This document shows, one piece after another, positions 1-8,471 of a stretch of 64,000 bases of DNA. Numbering within the stretch: position 1 is the stretch's first letter; every line of letters begins with the position of its first letter. The DNA is from Neisseria sp. oral taxon 014 str. F0314 (GTDB lineage: Bacteria; Pseudomonadota; Gammaproteobacteria; Burkholderiales; Neisseriaceae). A program made the position numbers and the translations under genes. Below the pieces are notes generated by a model. The model did not search any database. It saw only the letters and a program-made list of their open reading frames with translations, and was not told the DNA's origin. The DNA is taken from assembly GCF_005886145.1 (NCBI RefSeq), contig NZ_CP040504.1, forward strand, positions 930,001-994,000, read 5' to 3'.

Positions 1-261
1 AAGTTGTTTTTTGGTGATGACGCTGACGGATTGGGGAATTTCCCTCGGAGAAAGTACCAATCCCGTGGTCGAACGCATCGCGGATACGGTGTAGCTGTTT
101 TGATTTTCGGTACGCAGGCTGCGGTTTTTGCCGACCACATTGACCTGCTTTAATTCGACCTGCTGCACTTCTTCAGCGGCGTGAACAGCTTGCGGCAGCG
201 CGGCAAGACAGAACGCCAAGGAGCTGAGTTTGAAAAGTGTCTCTTTATTTGTATTGTTCAT
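1..261 (-). CDS. TonB-dependent siderophore receptor, N-terminal part
   Basis: Only the first 87 codons lie in the window; the gene continues beyond the left edge. The product begins MNNTNKETLFKLSSLAF, a signal peptide with a likely cleavage after AVHA. The mature N-terminus has a TonB-box-like stretch (LKQVNVVG), and SPREIPQSVSVITKKQL resembles the opening of the plug domain of FhuE/FoxA/FpvA-type ferric siderophore receptors. Such proteins are outer-membrane beta barrels that import ferric chelates using TonB energy. A GGGAT ribosome site precedes the ATG by about 8 bases. The AT-rich upstream region carries a promoter with a Fur-box-like overlap. Substrate and exact subfamily cannot be told from this fragment, nor whether the gene is intact. 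Confidence 0.8.
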   Translation of the reverse strand, partial: MNNTNKETLFKLSSLAFCLAALPQAVHAAEEVQQVELKQVNVVGKNRSLRTENQNSYTVSAMRSTTGLVLSPREIPQSVSVITKKQL

Positions 262-310
262 TTGATTGATCCCGGATAAAGCTGTTGTCGTAAAATGTTT
301 ATTTTTATTT

Positions 311-344
311 GATATTTATAACCATAAAAACTATAAATATTCAA
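311..344 (-). promoter_or_regulatory. Predicted promoter and inverted-repeat operator of the TonB receptor
   Basis: On the minus strand TTGAAT (344-339) and TATAAA (320-315) are separated by 18 bases. The same stretch contains a perfect inverted repeat, ATATTTATA (312-320) and TATAAATAT (332-340), 11 bases apart. Positions 311-329 match about 13 of 19 bases of the E. coli Fur-box consensus. Iron repression through Fur is expected for this receptor class, but here it is inference. Confidence 0.35.
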
Positions 345-728
345 AGTATTAGGTTTTTCAGACGACCTGCGTCAGATAAAACGAATAAAATTCATCAAAT
401 CCTTTCAGATAAAAAAATGTTGCCGCCGGGCGGAATACCCAATGGCAACTACTTATCCAAGGTTGCAAAGATAGATATAAGGAACTAGCTGAAAATTAGT
501 TATAAAGAACTATACTCTAGCTGTAAAAATTGGCAATCGTTTTTTTCAGACGGCCTCACGTTTTTTCACACATCTTGTCATAAATCAAAGTAGAGAGGAT
601 GGTTTTACGACCTTTGCCCGTGCATCCAAAAACCGCCATCCTAACCTTCCCCCGCCGGATAAGGGAGGGTACTGGATGACTGTCGTAGTTAAGGGGGAGA
701 ATGAAACCCTCTTTTTTTGTAAATCCAA

Positions 729-772
729 AGGCCGTCTGAAAACCCGACATGAAACTGAATTTCAGACGGCCT
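729..772. repeat. Inverted pair of DNA uptake sequences upstream of serB
   Basis: AGGCCGTCTGAA (729-740) and its complement (761-772) can form a hairpin. No plus-strand gene lies directly upstream, so a terminator role is not obvious here; it may simply be an uptake-signal pair. Confidence 0.7.
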
Positions 773-873
773 CCCAATCAGATACATATCGTTTTTTCTT
801 TCCGTCCGCCAAAGCTATATGGGTTTTCAAGCGGTTTGGTTTTATAATCCGTTTTTTCGATCCTGCCCCTCCC

Positions 874-1710
874 ATGCAAACCGCCCTTATCCTTCAGTCC
901 CCGTCTCTGACAGACCGCAATTCAAACGTATTGGCCCATTTCAACCTTCCCGCCCCCGTCGCGGGCAATAACAGCCTGCGATTTGCCGTGGATTCGGCGT
1001 TCACGCTGCCGGCCGGAGAAAAGGAAGTCTTAGCCCGCCAAAAAATCGACCATGCCATCCTGCCCGATATGGCTTTTGAAGATTTGGGACTGATTGTGAG
1101 CGATATGGATTCGACATTGATTACCATCGAGTGTGTGGACGAAATCGCGGCAGGAGTCGGTTTGAAAGACAAAGTGGCGGAGATTACCGAGCGTTCGATG
1201 TGCGGCGAACTGGATTTTGAGCAGTCTTTACGCAGCCGCGTGGCATTGTTGGAAGGCTTGGACAGCCGCGTGTTGGAGGAAGTGTATGAAAACGTGCTGC
1301 AACTCTCGCCGGGCGCGGAATTTCTGTTGGACGAATGTAAAAAGCATAATGTGAAATTCATGTTGGTATCGGGCGGATTTACCTTCTTTACTGAACGTCT
1401 GCAACAACGTTTGGGCTTCGAATACCACTACGCCAACGTATTGGAAATAAAAAACGGCAGGCTGACAGGCCGTCTGAAAGGAAAAATCATCGACGCGCAG
1501 GCCAAAGCGGATTTGCTGCGCAAATACCGTAGCCGTCTGGGTTTGCAACCGCACCAAGTGCTGGCGATGGGCGACGGCGCCAACGATATTCCGATGCTGA
1601 AAGAAGCCGGTATCGGCGTAGCTTACCATGCCAAACCGAAAACCCAGGCCAATGCCGATGCCTGCATCAACTTCGGCGGTTTGGAGCGTGTGCGCGGCTG
1701 GTTCAGATAA
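874..1710 (+). CDS. serB: Phosphoserine phosphatase SerB
   Basis: SerB hydrolyses O-phosphoserine to serine, the last step of serine biosynthesis, in the cytoplasm. The 278-residue product has the HAD catalytic motif DMDST (Asp77 and Asp79), a central VSGGFTFF stretch with the phosphate-binding Ser, and the C-terminal motif GDGANDIPML that binds Mg2+. The frame is open further upstream to 676, but that extension crosses an inverted uptake-sequence pair and looks non-coding, and the family normally starts at MQTALILQSP, so the ATG at 874 was chosen. The gene is monocistronic and ends in a bidirectional terminator shared with the convergent aspS. Confidence 0.93.
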   Translation: MQTALILQSPSLTDRNSNVLAHFNLPAPVAGNNSLRFAVDSAFTLPAGEKEVLARQKIDHAILPDMAFEDLGLIVSDMDSTLITIECVDEIAAGVGLKDKVAEITERSMCGELDFEQSLRSRVALLEGLDSRVLEEVYENVLQLSPGAEFLLDECKKHNVKFMLVSGGFTFFTERLQQRLGFEYHYANVLEIKNGRLTGRLKGKIIDAQAKADLLRKYRSRLGLQPHQVLAMGDGANDIPMLKEAGIGVAYHAKPKTQANADACINFGGLERVRGWFR

Positions 1711-1756
1711 TCAAGTAAAAGGCCATCCTGCAACGCCCGCCTTACCGAAATGGACC

Positions 1757-1796
1757 AAAAGGCCGTCTGAAAACTGTGTTTTCAGACGGCCTTTCA
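1757..1796. terminator. Bidirectional uptake-sequence terminator between serB and aspS
   Basis: AGGCCGTCTGAAAA pairs with TTTTCAGACGGCCT (arms 1760-1773 and 1779-1792) across a short loop. It is flanked by A- and T-rich runs and lies between convergent genes. Confidence 0.8.
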
Positions 1797-1813
1797 TTTG
1801 AATCCGATAAAAA

Positions 1814-3622
1814 TCAGGCTTCTTTATTTTCGGTTGCTTTCTGACGCAGGCGCAAGCTCAATTCGCGCAGCTGTTTGTCGTCCACCGCATTTGGCGCGTT
1901 GGTCAGCAGACATTGGGCGCGTTGGGTTTTCGGGAAGGCAATCACGTCGCGGATGGACTCAGCGCCAGTCATCAACGTCACCAGACGGTCGAGGCCGAAT
2001 GCCAAACCGCCGTGCGGAGGCGCGCCGAATTTCAGGTTGTCCAAGAGGAAGCCGAATTTTTCTTGTTGCTCTTCGGGGCTGATTTTCAGCGCGGCGAACA
2101 CTTTTTCCTGCACGTCGGCACGGTGGATACGGATAGAACCGCCGCCGATTTCCCAGCCGTTCAACACCATGTCGTAGGCGCGGGCCAGGCAGTTTTCAGG
2201 ATCGGACGCCATCAGGTCTTCATGACCGGGCTTGGGCGAGGTGAACGGATGGTGCATGGCTGCCCAGCGGTCGCCGTCTTCGTCGTATTCGAACATCGGG
2301 AAATCGACAACCCACAAAGGTTTCCATTCGTCCACGAAGTAGCTGTTTTCCGCGCCGTGTTCCAAACCGACTTTGATACGCAGCGCGCCGATGGCTTCGT
2401 TCACGACTTTGGCTTTGTCTGCGCCGAAGAAGATGATGTCGCCGTTTTGCGCGCCGGTACGCTCGATGATTTCTTTCAGGGCGTTTTCAGACAGGAATTT
2501 CACGATTGGAGATTGCAGGCCGCTATCTTCGCCGTTGGAAAGGTTGCTGACATCGTTCACTTTGATGTACGCCAAACCTTTCGCGCCGTAGATGCCGACA
2601 AATTTGGTGTATTCGTCGATTTCCTTGCGGCTGAATTTCGCGCCGTTCGGTACGCGCAGGGCAACCACGCGGCCGCCCTTCATGTCGGCTGCGCCACGGA
2701 AGACTTTGAATTCTTCCGTTTTCATCAGGTCGGTCAGCTCGGTAAATTTCAGGCTGATGCGCATATCGGGTTTGTCGGAGCCGTAGTAGAACATGGCTTC
2801 GGCGTAAGGCATACGCGGGAAGTCGCCCAAGTCCACGCCCAGCGCGTCTTGGAAGACTTGTTTTGCCATGCCTTCGGTGATGTCCATGATTTCATCCTCG
2901 TTCAAGAACGAGGTTTCCAAGTCGATTTGGGTGAATTCAGGCTGGCGGTCGGCACGCAAGTCTTCGTCGCGGAAGCACTTGGTGATTTGGTAGTAGCGGT
3001 CGAAACCCGCCACCATCAACAGTTGTTTGAATAATTGCGGCGATTGCGGCAGCGCGAAAAACTCGCCCGGATGAACGCGGCTCGGCACGAGGTAGTCGCG
3101 CGCGCCTTCGGGGGTGGAGCGGGTCAGCATCGGCGTTTCGATGTCGATGAAGCCTTGCGCGTCCAGATAACGGCGAACGCCCATAGCGACTTGATAACGC
3201 AGGCGCAGATTACGCTGCATCACCGGGCGGCGCAGGTCGATAACGCGGTTGGTCAGGCGTACGTTTTCGCTGATGTTTTCGTCGTCGATTTGGAACGGCG
3301 GCGTCGCAGCGGCGTTCAACACTTCGATTTCTTTGGCAAGGATTTCGATTTTGCCGGAAATCATTTTGTCGTTGGTCGTACCTTCGGGACGGTTGCGCAC
3401 GCGGCCGGTAATGCTCAAAACGTATTCGTTGCGGGCGGAATCGGCAGTGGCAAACGCTTCGGGCGTATCGGGGTCAATCACGACTTGGACGATGCCTTCG
3501 CGGTCGCGCAGGTCGATAAAAATCACACCGCCGTGGTCGCGCCGGCGGTGTACCCAGCCTTTGACGGTTACGGTTTGGTCTAAGTATTGCTCGCTGATCA
3601 GACCGCAATAGTTGGTACGCAT
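1814..3622 (-). CDS. aspS: Aspartate--tRNA ligase AspS
   Basis: This class II aminoacyl-tRNA synthetase charges tRNA-Asp (and possibly tRNA-Asn, which would need an amidotransferase). The 602-residue length is normal for the bacterial type. An N-terminal OB fold ([15 protein letters not shown]) binds the anticodon. Class II motif 2 ([18 protein letters not shown]) is near residue 220, the bacterial GAD insertion follows, and motif 3 ([14 protein letters not shown]) lies near the C-terminus. The start is supported by AAGGTGA upstream of ATG. It is probably transcribed alone; the DUF502 gene upstream has its own terminator. Confidence 0.97.
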   Translation of the reverse strand: MRTNYCGLISEQYLDQTVTVKGWVHRRRDHGGVIFIDLRDREGIVQVVIDPDTPEAFATADSARNEYVLSITGRVRNRPEGTTNDKMISGKIEILAKEIEVLNAAATPPFQIDDENISENVRLTNRVIDLRRPVMQRNLRLRYQVAMGVRRYLDAQGFIDIETPMLTRSTPEGARDYLVPSRVHPGEFFALPQSPQLFKQLLMVAGFDRYYQITKCFRDEDLRADRQPEFTQIDLETSFLNEDEIMDITEGMAKQVFQDALGVDLGDFPRMPYAEAMFYYGSDKPDMRISLKFTELTDLMKTEEFKVFRGAADMKGGRVVALRVPNGAKFSRKEIDEYTKFVGIYGAKGLAYIKVNDVSNLSNGEDSGLQSPIVKFLSENALKEIIERTGAQNGDIIFFGADKAKVVNEAIGALRIKVGLEHGAENSYFVDEWKPLWVVDFPMFEYDEDGDRWAAMHHPFTSPKPGHEDLMASDPENCLARAYDMVLNGWEIGGGSIRIHRADVQEKVFAALKISPEEQQEKFGFLLDNLKFGAPPHGGLAFGLDRLVTLMTGAESIRDVIAFPKTQRAQCLLTNAPNAVDDKQLRELSLRLRQKATENKEA

Positions 3623-3666
3623 AAAATCACCTTTTTGATAATGTTTGATTTGATATTTAACAGGCT

Positions 3667-3697
3667 AGGCCGTCTGAAAACCCGTTTCAGACGGCCT
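3667..3697 (-). terminator. Uptake-sequence terminator after the DUF502 gene
   Basis: AGGCCGTCTGAA (3667-3678) and TTCAGACGGCCT (3686-3697) form a compact hairpin just after the minus-strand stop at 3709, separating it from aspS. Confidence 0.75.
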
Positions 3698-3708
3698 GAA
3701 GTGGTATT

Positions 3709-4398
3709 TTAGGAAATCCGCCCTCCAGACTGCCCGCCGTCTTCCGAAAGTTTGACGGGCAATTCGTCCGGCATTACCATTCCCAGCGAAATCACATATT
3801 TCAAGGCCTCGTCCACGCTCATGTCGAGTTCGCGCACGTCGCTCTTTTTCACCATGATGTAATAGCCGCCGGTCGGGTTAGGCGTGGTCGGAACATATAC
3901 GGAAACGTATTCTTCATCCTGCGGCAGGCTGTTTTGCAACGCCTGGGGAATGCTGCCGGAAACGAATGCCAGCGTCCAGATTTCAGGCTGGGGAAACGGC
4001 ACGAGAACGGGCGTTTTAAACGAGCGGCTGCCGTCTGAAAGCAGCGACTCGGATACTTTTTTAACGCTGGTATAGATGGATTTGACGACGGGAATATGGC
4101 TCAGCATCCCGTCCCACGCGGAAATAATCCGCTTGCCCAATACGTTGGCCCCGAACAACCCTGTGATAAACAACGCCGCCACGGTCAGGATGACGCCCAA
4201 TCCGGGCACATCGAATCCGATAAGGTTTTTCGGCTGCCACCGCAGCGGCAGCAGGTTAATCAACTGGTCGGAGGCCGACACGATATAGTTGATGACCCAA
4301 ATGGTTACGGCAATGGGCAGCCATACCAGCACGCCCGTTATCAGGTATTTTTTCAATGCCTTGCCTATTTTGCCGCTTTCGGCTTTATGTTCTGCCAT
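3709..4398 (-). CDS. DUF502 family inner-membrane protein
   Basis: The 229-residue protein matches the DUF502 family pattern. Two hydrophobic segments lie at roughly residues 17-40 (LITGVLVWLPIAVTIWVINY) and 68-88 (LGVILTVAALFITGLFG). A conserved block follows, HIPVVKSIYTSVKKV, and then a soluble C-terminal half containing VPTTPNPTGGYY. Members of this family are common next to aspS in beta-proteobacteria. Their biochemical function is not established, so none is assigned. The C-terminus is polar (SEDGGQSGGRIS). An uptake-sequence terminator separates it from aspS, so co-transcription is possible only by read-through. Confidence 0.85.
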   Translation of the reverse strand: MAEHKAESGKIGKALKKYLITGVLVWLPIAVTIWVINYIVSASDQLINLLPLRWQPKNLIGFDVPGLGVILTVAALFITGLFGANVLGKRIISAWDGMLSHIPVVKSIYTSVKKVSESLLSDGSRSFKTPVLVPFPQPEIWTLAFVSGSIPQALQNSLPQDEEYVSVYVPTTPNPTGGYYIMVKKSDVRELDMSVDEALKYVISLGMVMPDELPVKLSEDGGQSGGRIS

Positions 4399-4491
4399 TT
4401 TATTCCGTATTTTGCATTCCGACGGTTTTTGCCAAACGCGTCATTATACGCGCTAGGCCGGTAGGAAACGAATGTTTTTGCGCACCGACCG

Positions 4492-5634
4492 TTAGATTCC
4501 GTCCCAATCGTTGAACATCAGGCCGATGCCGATACCGTTCTGTTTGTGATTGTAATCAATAAGGCTTTCGCCATAGCCGTGGAAGCCGCGTACCACACCT
4601 TTCAGACGGCCTTTAAGCGGAAAGGTATAAGCCGCCTCCACTGCGCCGTGTCCGGTTTTCGGGTTGTAACGCCAAACCGAATAAATATTTTTCTTGTCGT
4701 CCAAGCGGTATTGCACCTTCAGGTCGCCATAGCCCATGTAGTCTTTAATGTCGGGATTGTCGTTGTCGTCGTTGCTTTTGTCGAACACGGGCAGCCACAG
4801 CCGCGGCACCAGCGTCAACCTGCCCCATTCCATGCCCGCCATCGTATATACCCTGTTCCACGAACGCGATTCGGGACGGCTCTGACCGTTGGACGTGTGC
4901 AGGAATCCCGCGCCTATCATGCGCAACTTGCCGCCGAAGGGCAGATCGGCCTTCACCGGCTGGGTGATGAAAATTTCCGGTTCGTAGTCGGTATTGCGGA
5001 AAGGCGCAGATTTACGGCCTTGATTGTAAATCTGCCAATCGGATTTCTGAGTATATCCGAACCATAAATCGGCACGGCTTTTAAACAAATCTTCTGCAAT
5101 TTTGCTTTTAAAGGAAACCTGCATTTTGACTTCGGCGCGCTTTTGCTCGGAGAAACGTTCCGCAGACGTCGTACCGCGGGTCGGTGAATGCGGGGAATAA
5201 TTCGGGCTGCTGTTGTACCACACGGGTAAAAGGTACATGGGATTGTGTTCGCGTACAGACAAAATCCCGCGGGTGTCGTTTTTGTCCAAATCATACATGG
5301 CGCTCAGCGGCGAATACGATTCGGCGGCTTTGTGCAGGTCTTCCTCGGCAACATTATGTTCAGGCTTGTCAAAAACAATGACTGCTTCTTTCTTTTCCAA
5401 ACCCTCGCTGACTGTTTTCTTCAAATCGACAGGTGTTTTGACCCCGGCCTTTTCCGTCGCGGCAGGAAGCGGTTTGACCGGCGGCAATTGCGCAGCATAG
5501 ACTTTGTCGTAACAGGCCAAACGCAGCGCATTGTCTTCCACTGTCGTGCACTGCAAGGCGGCATCCGCCGCCCACGACATCGGCGACAGCACGGCAAATC
5601 CCGCGCCCAGAACCATATACTGTTTGAATTTCAT
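4492..5634 (-). CDS. pldA: Outer-membrane phospholipase A PldA
   Basis: OMPLA is a calcium-dependent beta-barrel enzyme that hydrolyses phospholipids misplaced in the outer leaflet. The 380-residue product starts MKFKQYMVLGAGFAVLSP, a signal peptide cleaved near SWA-ADA. The catalytic region reads HTSNGQSRPESRSWNRVY, with His246 and Ser248 in the spacing of the E. coli His-Ser pair. The mature protein has an N-terminal extension of about 100 residues relative to E. coli OMPLA, including a Cys pair, which is usual in Neisseria. The frame is open eight codons further upstream, but MKFKQ preceded by GGTAACAGT is the better start. It lies downstream of rpsT, from which it is separated by a terminator. 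Confidence 0.92.
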   Translation of the reverse strand: MKFKQYMVLGAGFAVLSPMSWAADAALQCTTVEDNALRLACYDKVYAAQLPPVKPLPAATEKAGVKTPVDLKKTVSEGLEKKEAVIVFDKPEHNVAEEDLHKAAESYSPLSAMYDLDKNDTRGILSVREHNPMYLLPVWYNSSPNYSPHSPTRGTTSAERFSEQKRAEVKMQVSFKSKIAEDLFKSRADLWFGYTQKSDWQIYNQGRKSAPFRNTDYEPEIFITQPVKADLPFGGKLRMIGAGFLHTSNGQSRPESRSWNRVYTMAGMEWGRLTLVPRLWLPVFDKSNDDNDNPDIKDYMGYGDLKVQYRLDDKKNIYSVWRYNPKTGHGAVEAAYTFPLKGRLKGVVRGFHGYGESLIDYNHKQNGIGIGLMFNDWDGI

Positions 5635-5769
5635 ACTGTTACCGTTTCTAAAAATCATTTTCAGACGGCCTCCGAAAATCCGTAACCCAAACAGCCGTTA
5701 CCGCAAGACCATCTTGTTTTCGAAGTATATAGGCAGACAGGCCGTCTGAAAACATTTCCGCCGGACAAA

Positions 5770-5803
5770 GCAAAGCCCCTGGGAATATTCCGCTCAGGGG
5801 CAT
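5770..5803 (-). terminator. Rho-independent terminator of rpsT
   Basis: On the minus strand GCCCCTG (5801-5795) and CAGGGGC (5781-5775) form the base of a stem that continues into a GGAATATTCC palindrome. It is followed by TTTGCTTTG. It is not built from uptake sequences, unlike most terminators here. Confidence 0.7.
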
Positions 5804-5845
5804 CTGCATCGTGCCGCGGCCTTTCCGCAGCGAAACCGGTCAAAA

Positions 5846-6109
5846 TCAAGCCAATGCTTTAATTTTGGCAGACAAGCGGCTCTTGTGGCGGGCCGCTTTG
5901 TTTTTGTGATAAACACCTTTATCGGCGATACGGTCAATAACTTTTACCGACTCTTTGTAAACAGCCTGGGCGGCGGCTTTATCGCCTGCTTCGACAGCTT
6001 TCAGCACCTTCTTAACCGCAGTACGGAAAGCGGTACGCAGGCTGGCGTTGTGGGCGCGTTGTTTAACCGATTGGCGGGCACGTTTGCGGGCTTGTGCGCT
6101 GTTTGCCAT
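5846..6109 (-). CDS. rpsT: 30S ribosomal protein S20
   Basis: This 87-residue basic protein binds 16S rRNA early in 30S assembly. The sequence [18 protein letters not shown] and the all-helical, Lys/Ala-rich composition are diagnostic. A CAGGAGATATTCAAT ribosome site precedes the ATG. The gene stands alone, divergent from the polyamine-binding protein gene and closed by its own GC-rich terminator. Confidence 0.97.
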   Translation of the reverse strand: MANSAQARKRARQSVKQRAHNASLRTAFRTAVKKVLKAVEAGDKAAAQAVYKESVKVIDRIADKGVYHKNKAARHKSRLSAKIKALA

Positions 6110-6288
6110 ATTGAATATCTCCTGAAAAAACTAATTTCATAAACGCGCTATTGTAAAGACTAAGGTATTTATGCGCAAGTAGTTTGTCTGTAAAAGCCGG
6201 TTTCCCCTTATCCTGCGAATCGGCCGGAATCCGGCTGCGATACGATGCCGAAGCCTTTTCCGCGCGGTATCGAACCCCTTATATCGCT

Positions 6289-6317
6289 TTGATTTTTATC
6301 GTTCATTACATTACAAT
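6289..6317 (+). promoter_or_regulatory. Predicted sigma-70 promoter for the polyamine-binding protein
   Basis: TTGATT (6289-6294) and TACAAT (6312-6317) are 17 bases apart. This predicts a leader of about 75 bases. The leader contains a GC-rich inverted repeat (ACACC at 6324-6328 with GGTGT at 6336-6340) followed by four Ts, which might influence expression. Confidence 0.55.
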
Positions 6318-6397
6318 AGCCCCACACCGCGCCGGGGTGTTTTGGGGCGCCGGTGTTGTTTTATTCCCTACAACCTTTCATCAGGAAAATAACCCGT

Positions 6398-7540
6398 ATG
6401 AAAAAATCCGTATTAGCCGTATTGGCGGCATTGTCGCTGGCCGCCTGCGGCGGCGGGCAGAAAGCCGAACCTCAAGCCGGTGCGCAAGCATCTGCTGCCA
6501 ACGCCGGTACGCCTGCCGCAACCGATACCCTCAATATCTACAACTGGTCGAACTATGTCGACGAAAGTACGGTTGACGATTTCAAAAAGCAGAACAAACT
6601 CAAGTTGCGCTACGATTTATATGAAAACAACGAGACTCTGGAAGCGAAAATGCTGACCGGCAAATCGGGGTATGACCTAGTGGTGCCGGGCATCGCCTTC
6701 CTGCCGCGCCAAATCGAGGCCGGAGCGTATCAAAAAATTAATAAGGACCTGATTCCCAACTATAAAAATATCGACCCCGAACTGCTGAAGATGCTGGAAA
6801 CTGCCGATCCGGGCAATCAGTATGCAGTGCCGTATTTCTCCGGCGTAAACACTTTGGCGATTACGGCGAAAGGCAAGAAAATCTTGGGCGGCAAACTACC
6901 TGAAAACGGCTGGGATTTACTGTTCAAACCGGAATACACCAACAAACTGAAATCCTGCGGCATCGCGCTGTGGGACACGCCGAGCGAAATGTTCCCGATT
7001 GTCCTGAACTATCTGGGTAAAGACCCCAAAGGTTCGAATCCTGCCGACATCAAGGCGGCGGCGGAAGTGTTGAAAGCCATCCGTCCCGACGTCAAACGCT
7101 TCAGCCCGTCCATCATTGACGAGCTGGCACGCGGCGAAATCTGTCTGGCGGCGGGCAACGGCGGCGATTTGAACTTGGCCAAAGCCCGCTCGGAAGAGGT
7201 GAAAAACAATGTCGGCATCGAGGTGTTGACTCCGAAAGGCATGGGCTTCTGGATTGAATCATGGCTGATTCCGGTCGATGCGAAAAACGTCGCCAACGCC
7301 CACAAATACATCAACTACACGCTGGACCCCGAAGTGGCTGCGAAAAACGGTATTGCCGTTACCTTTGCGCCCGCAAGCAAACCGGCGCGTGAAAAAATGC
7401 CGGCCAAACTGGTTGCCACCCGTTCTATCTTCCCGACTGCGGAAGACATGAAAAACGGTTTCGTGATGCCGCAAATGAGTTCGGACGCGAAAAAACTGAG
7501 CGTGAACCTGTGGCAGAAAATCAAAGTAGGTTCGCACTAA
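6398..7540 (+). CDS. Spermidine/putrescine-binding periplasmic lipoprotein
   Basis: The product is a 380-residue substrate-binding protein of the PotD/PotF family, which delivers polyamines to an ABC importer. The N-terminus MKKSVLAVLAALSLAAC carries a lipobox (LAAC), so the mature protein should be lipid-anchored. The binding domain begins with LNIYNWSNYVDESTVDDF, typical of PotD/PotF. The upstream frame is open for another 15 codons, but the lipoprotein signal fixes the start at 6398, with AGGA upstream. No permease or ATPase genes are adjacent, so the rest of the transporter must be elsewhere. A strong uptake-sequence terminator with a T12 tail follows. Confidence 0.9.
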   Translation: MKKSVLAVLAALSLAACGGGQKAEPQAGAQASAANAGTPAATDTLNIYNWSNYVDESTVDDFKKQNKLKLRYDLYENNETLEAKMLTGKSGYDLVVPGIAFLPRQIEAGAYQKINKDLIPNYKNIDPELLKMLETADPGNQYAVPYFSGVNTLAITAKGKKILGGKLPENGWDLLFKPEYTNKLKSCGIALWDTPSEMFPIVLNYLGKDPKGSNPADIKAAAEVLKAIRPDVKRFSPSIIDELARGEICLAAGNGGDLNLAKARSEEVKNNVGIEVLTPKGMGFWIESWLIPVDAKNVANAHKYINYTLDPEVAAKNGIAVTFAPASKPAREKMPAKLVATRSIFPTAEDMKNGFVMPQMSSDAKKLSVNLWQKIKVGSH

Positions 7541-7554
7541 GCGTTTGATGCCGT

Positions 7555-7602
7555 GAGGCCGTCTGAAATCGGTTTTTCAGACGGCCTCTGTTTTTTTTTT
7601 TT
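7555..7602 (+). terminator. Uptake-sequence terminator with T12 tail
   Basis: GAGGCCGTCTGAA pairs with TTCAGACGGCCTC (arms 7555-7567 and 7576-7588), followed by TG and twelve consecutive Ts (7591-7602). It ends the polyamine-binding protein transcript. Confidence 0.9.
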
Positions 7603-7648
7603 GCGCTTCCCTACCCGCCCATACAAACGCCCCGCCCGAAATTCTCTA

Positions 7649-7654
7649 TATAAT
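7649..7654 (+). promoter_or_regulatory. Possible -10 element of lpxH
   Basis: A perfect TATAAT lies 29 bases before the lpxH ATG. No convincing -35 hexamer is found at the right distance, so this is a weak call. Confidence 0.35.
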
Positions 7655-7683
7655 GGCGGCAACCCGTTTTCCTCCGATTAGCC

Positions 7684-8385
7684 ATGACCGTTTATTTCAT
7701 TGCCGACCTGCACCTGAGCGAAGCCCGCCCGGACCTGACCGAACTCTTCCTGCACTTTATGTATGGCGAGGCGGAAAAAGCGCAGGCGGTTTACATACTC
7801 GGCGACCTGTTTGACTTTTGGATAGGCGATGACGAACGCTCCGTCCTGACGGATACGGTCAAACAGGCCATCCGCCATCTGACCGGACGCGGGGTGAAAT
7901 GCTATTTTATCCACGGCAACCGCGATTTCCTGCTCGGCAAACGTTTCGCCGCGGAAACCGGCATGATTTTGCTGCCCGAATACCAAACGGTTGATTTGTT
8001 CGGACGGAAAACGCTCATCTGCCACGGCGACACCTTGTGTACGGACGATGTCCGCTACCAGCAGTTCCGCCGCAAAGTGCACCAAAAATGGCGGCAGAAG
8101 CTGTTTCTGCTGCTGCCGCTGCCGCTGCGAGTCGGCATCGCCAAAAAAATCCGCCAAACCAGCAAGCAGGACAAACAGCGCAAAGCGGCCGAAATCATGG
8201 ACGTCAACCCGCAAACTGTGGCCGAAACGGTCGGCAGATACGGAGCGGACTTGCTGATACACGGCCATACCCACCGCCAGAACATCCACCGCAACGACGG
8301 ATTTACGCGGATTGTATTGGGCGACTGGAAAAAGGACCGAGCGTCCATCCTGAAAATCGACGAACACGGATTCGGATTTATCTGA
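7684..8385 (+). CDS. lpxH: UDP-2,3-diacylglucosamine diphosphatase LpxH
   Basis: LpxH cleaves UDP-2,3-diacylglucosamine to lipid X and UMP, the fourth step of lipid A synthesis, at the inner face of the cytoplasmic membrane. The 233-residue protein shows the calcineurin-like metallophosphoesterase signature in order: ADLHLSE (Asp8, His10), [23 protein letters not shown] and HGHTHRQ. These residues coordinate the two Mn2+ ions. The length fits the family. The gene is flanked by terminators and so is probably expressed alone. Its stop codon abuts a 23-bp-armed palindrome shared with the convergent nagZ. Confidence 0.95.
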   Translation: MTVYFIADLHLSEARPDLTELFLHFMYGEAEKAQAVYILGDLFDFWIGDDERSVLTDTVKQAIRHLTGRGVKCYFIHGNRDFLLGKRFAAETGMILLPEYQTVDLFGRKTLICHGDTLCTDDVRYQQFRRKVHQKWRQKLFLLLPLPLRVGIAKKIRQTSKQDKQRKAAEIMDVNPQTVAETVGRYGADLLIHGHTHRQNIHRNDGFTRIVLGDWKKDRASILKIDEHGFGFI

Positions 8386-8435
8386 AACAAACCGCAGGCC
8401 GTCTGAAAACTGTTTCAGACGGCCTGCGGTTTGTT
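8386..8435. terminator. Bidirectional terminator: perfect palindrome with 23-bp arms
   Basis: Arms 8386-8408 and 8413-8435 are perfect reverse complements with a 4-base loop. The core is an uptake-sequence pair, and the arms extend ten bases beyond it. The hairpin starts at the base after the lpxH stop codon and lies between convergent genes. Confidence 0.85.
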
Positions 8436-8471
8436 CGGCGGCTCCGTTGTAACAAAGTCAGACGGACTCCG

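Larger units (their letters stand above)
262..873. other. 612-bp AT-rich spacer between the TonB receptor and serB
   Basis: No convincing gene is present. The left half holds the predicted receptor promoter (minus strand). A degenerate uptake sequence (CAGACGACCT) lies near 358, a full copy near 546, and an inverted pair at 729-772. A TATAAT hexamer at 843-848 lies 25 bases before the chosen serB start and may be its -10 element, though no good -35 is visible. Open frames across 556-870 have no recognisable protein character. Confidence 0.6.

Noticed and set aside
1913..3034. Long plus-strand open frame (373 codons) across aspS
   Set aside because: It is antisense to a fully recognisable AspS and its translation has no family character; it reflects high GC3 in the real gene.
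7033..7045. GGTTCGAATCC, the T-arm signature of a tRNA
   Set aside because: It lies inside the polyamine-binding protein coding sequence, with no acceptor or anticodon stems around it.
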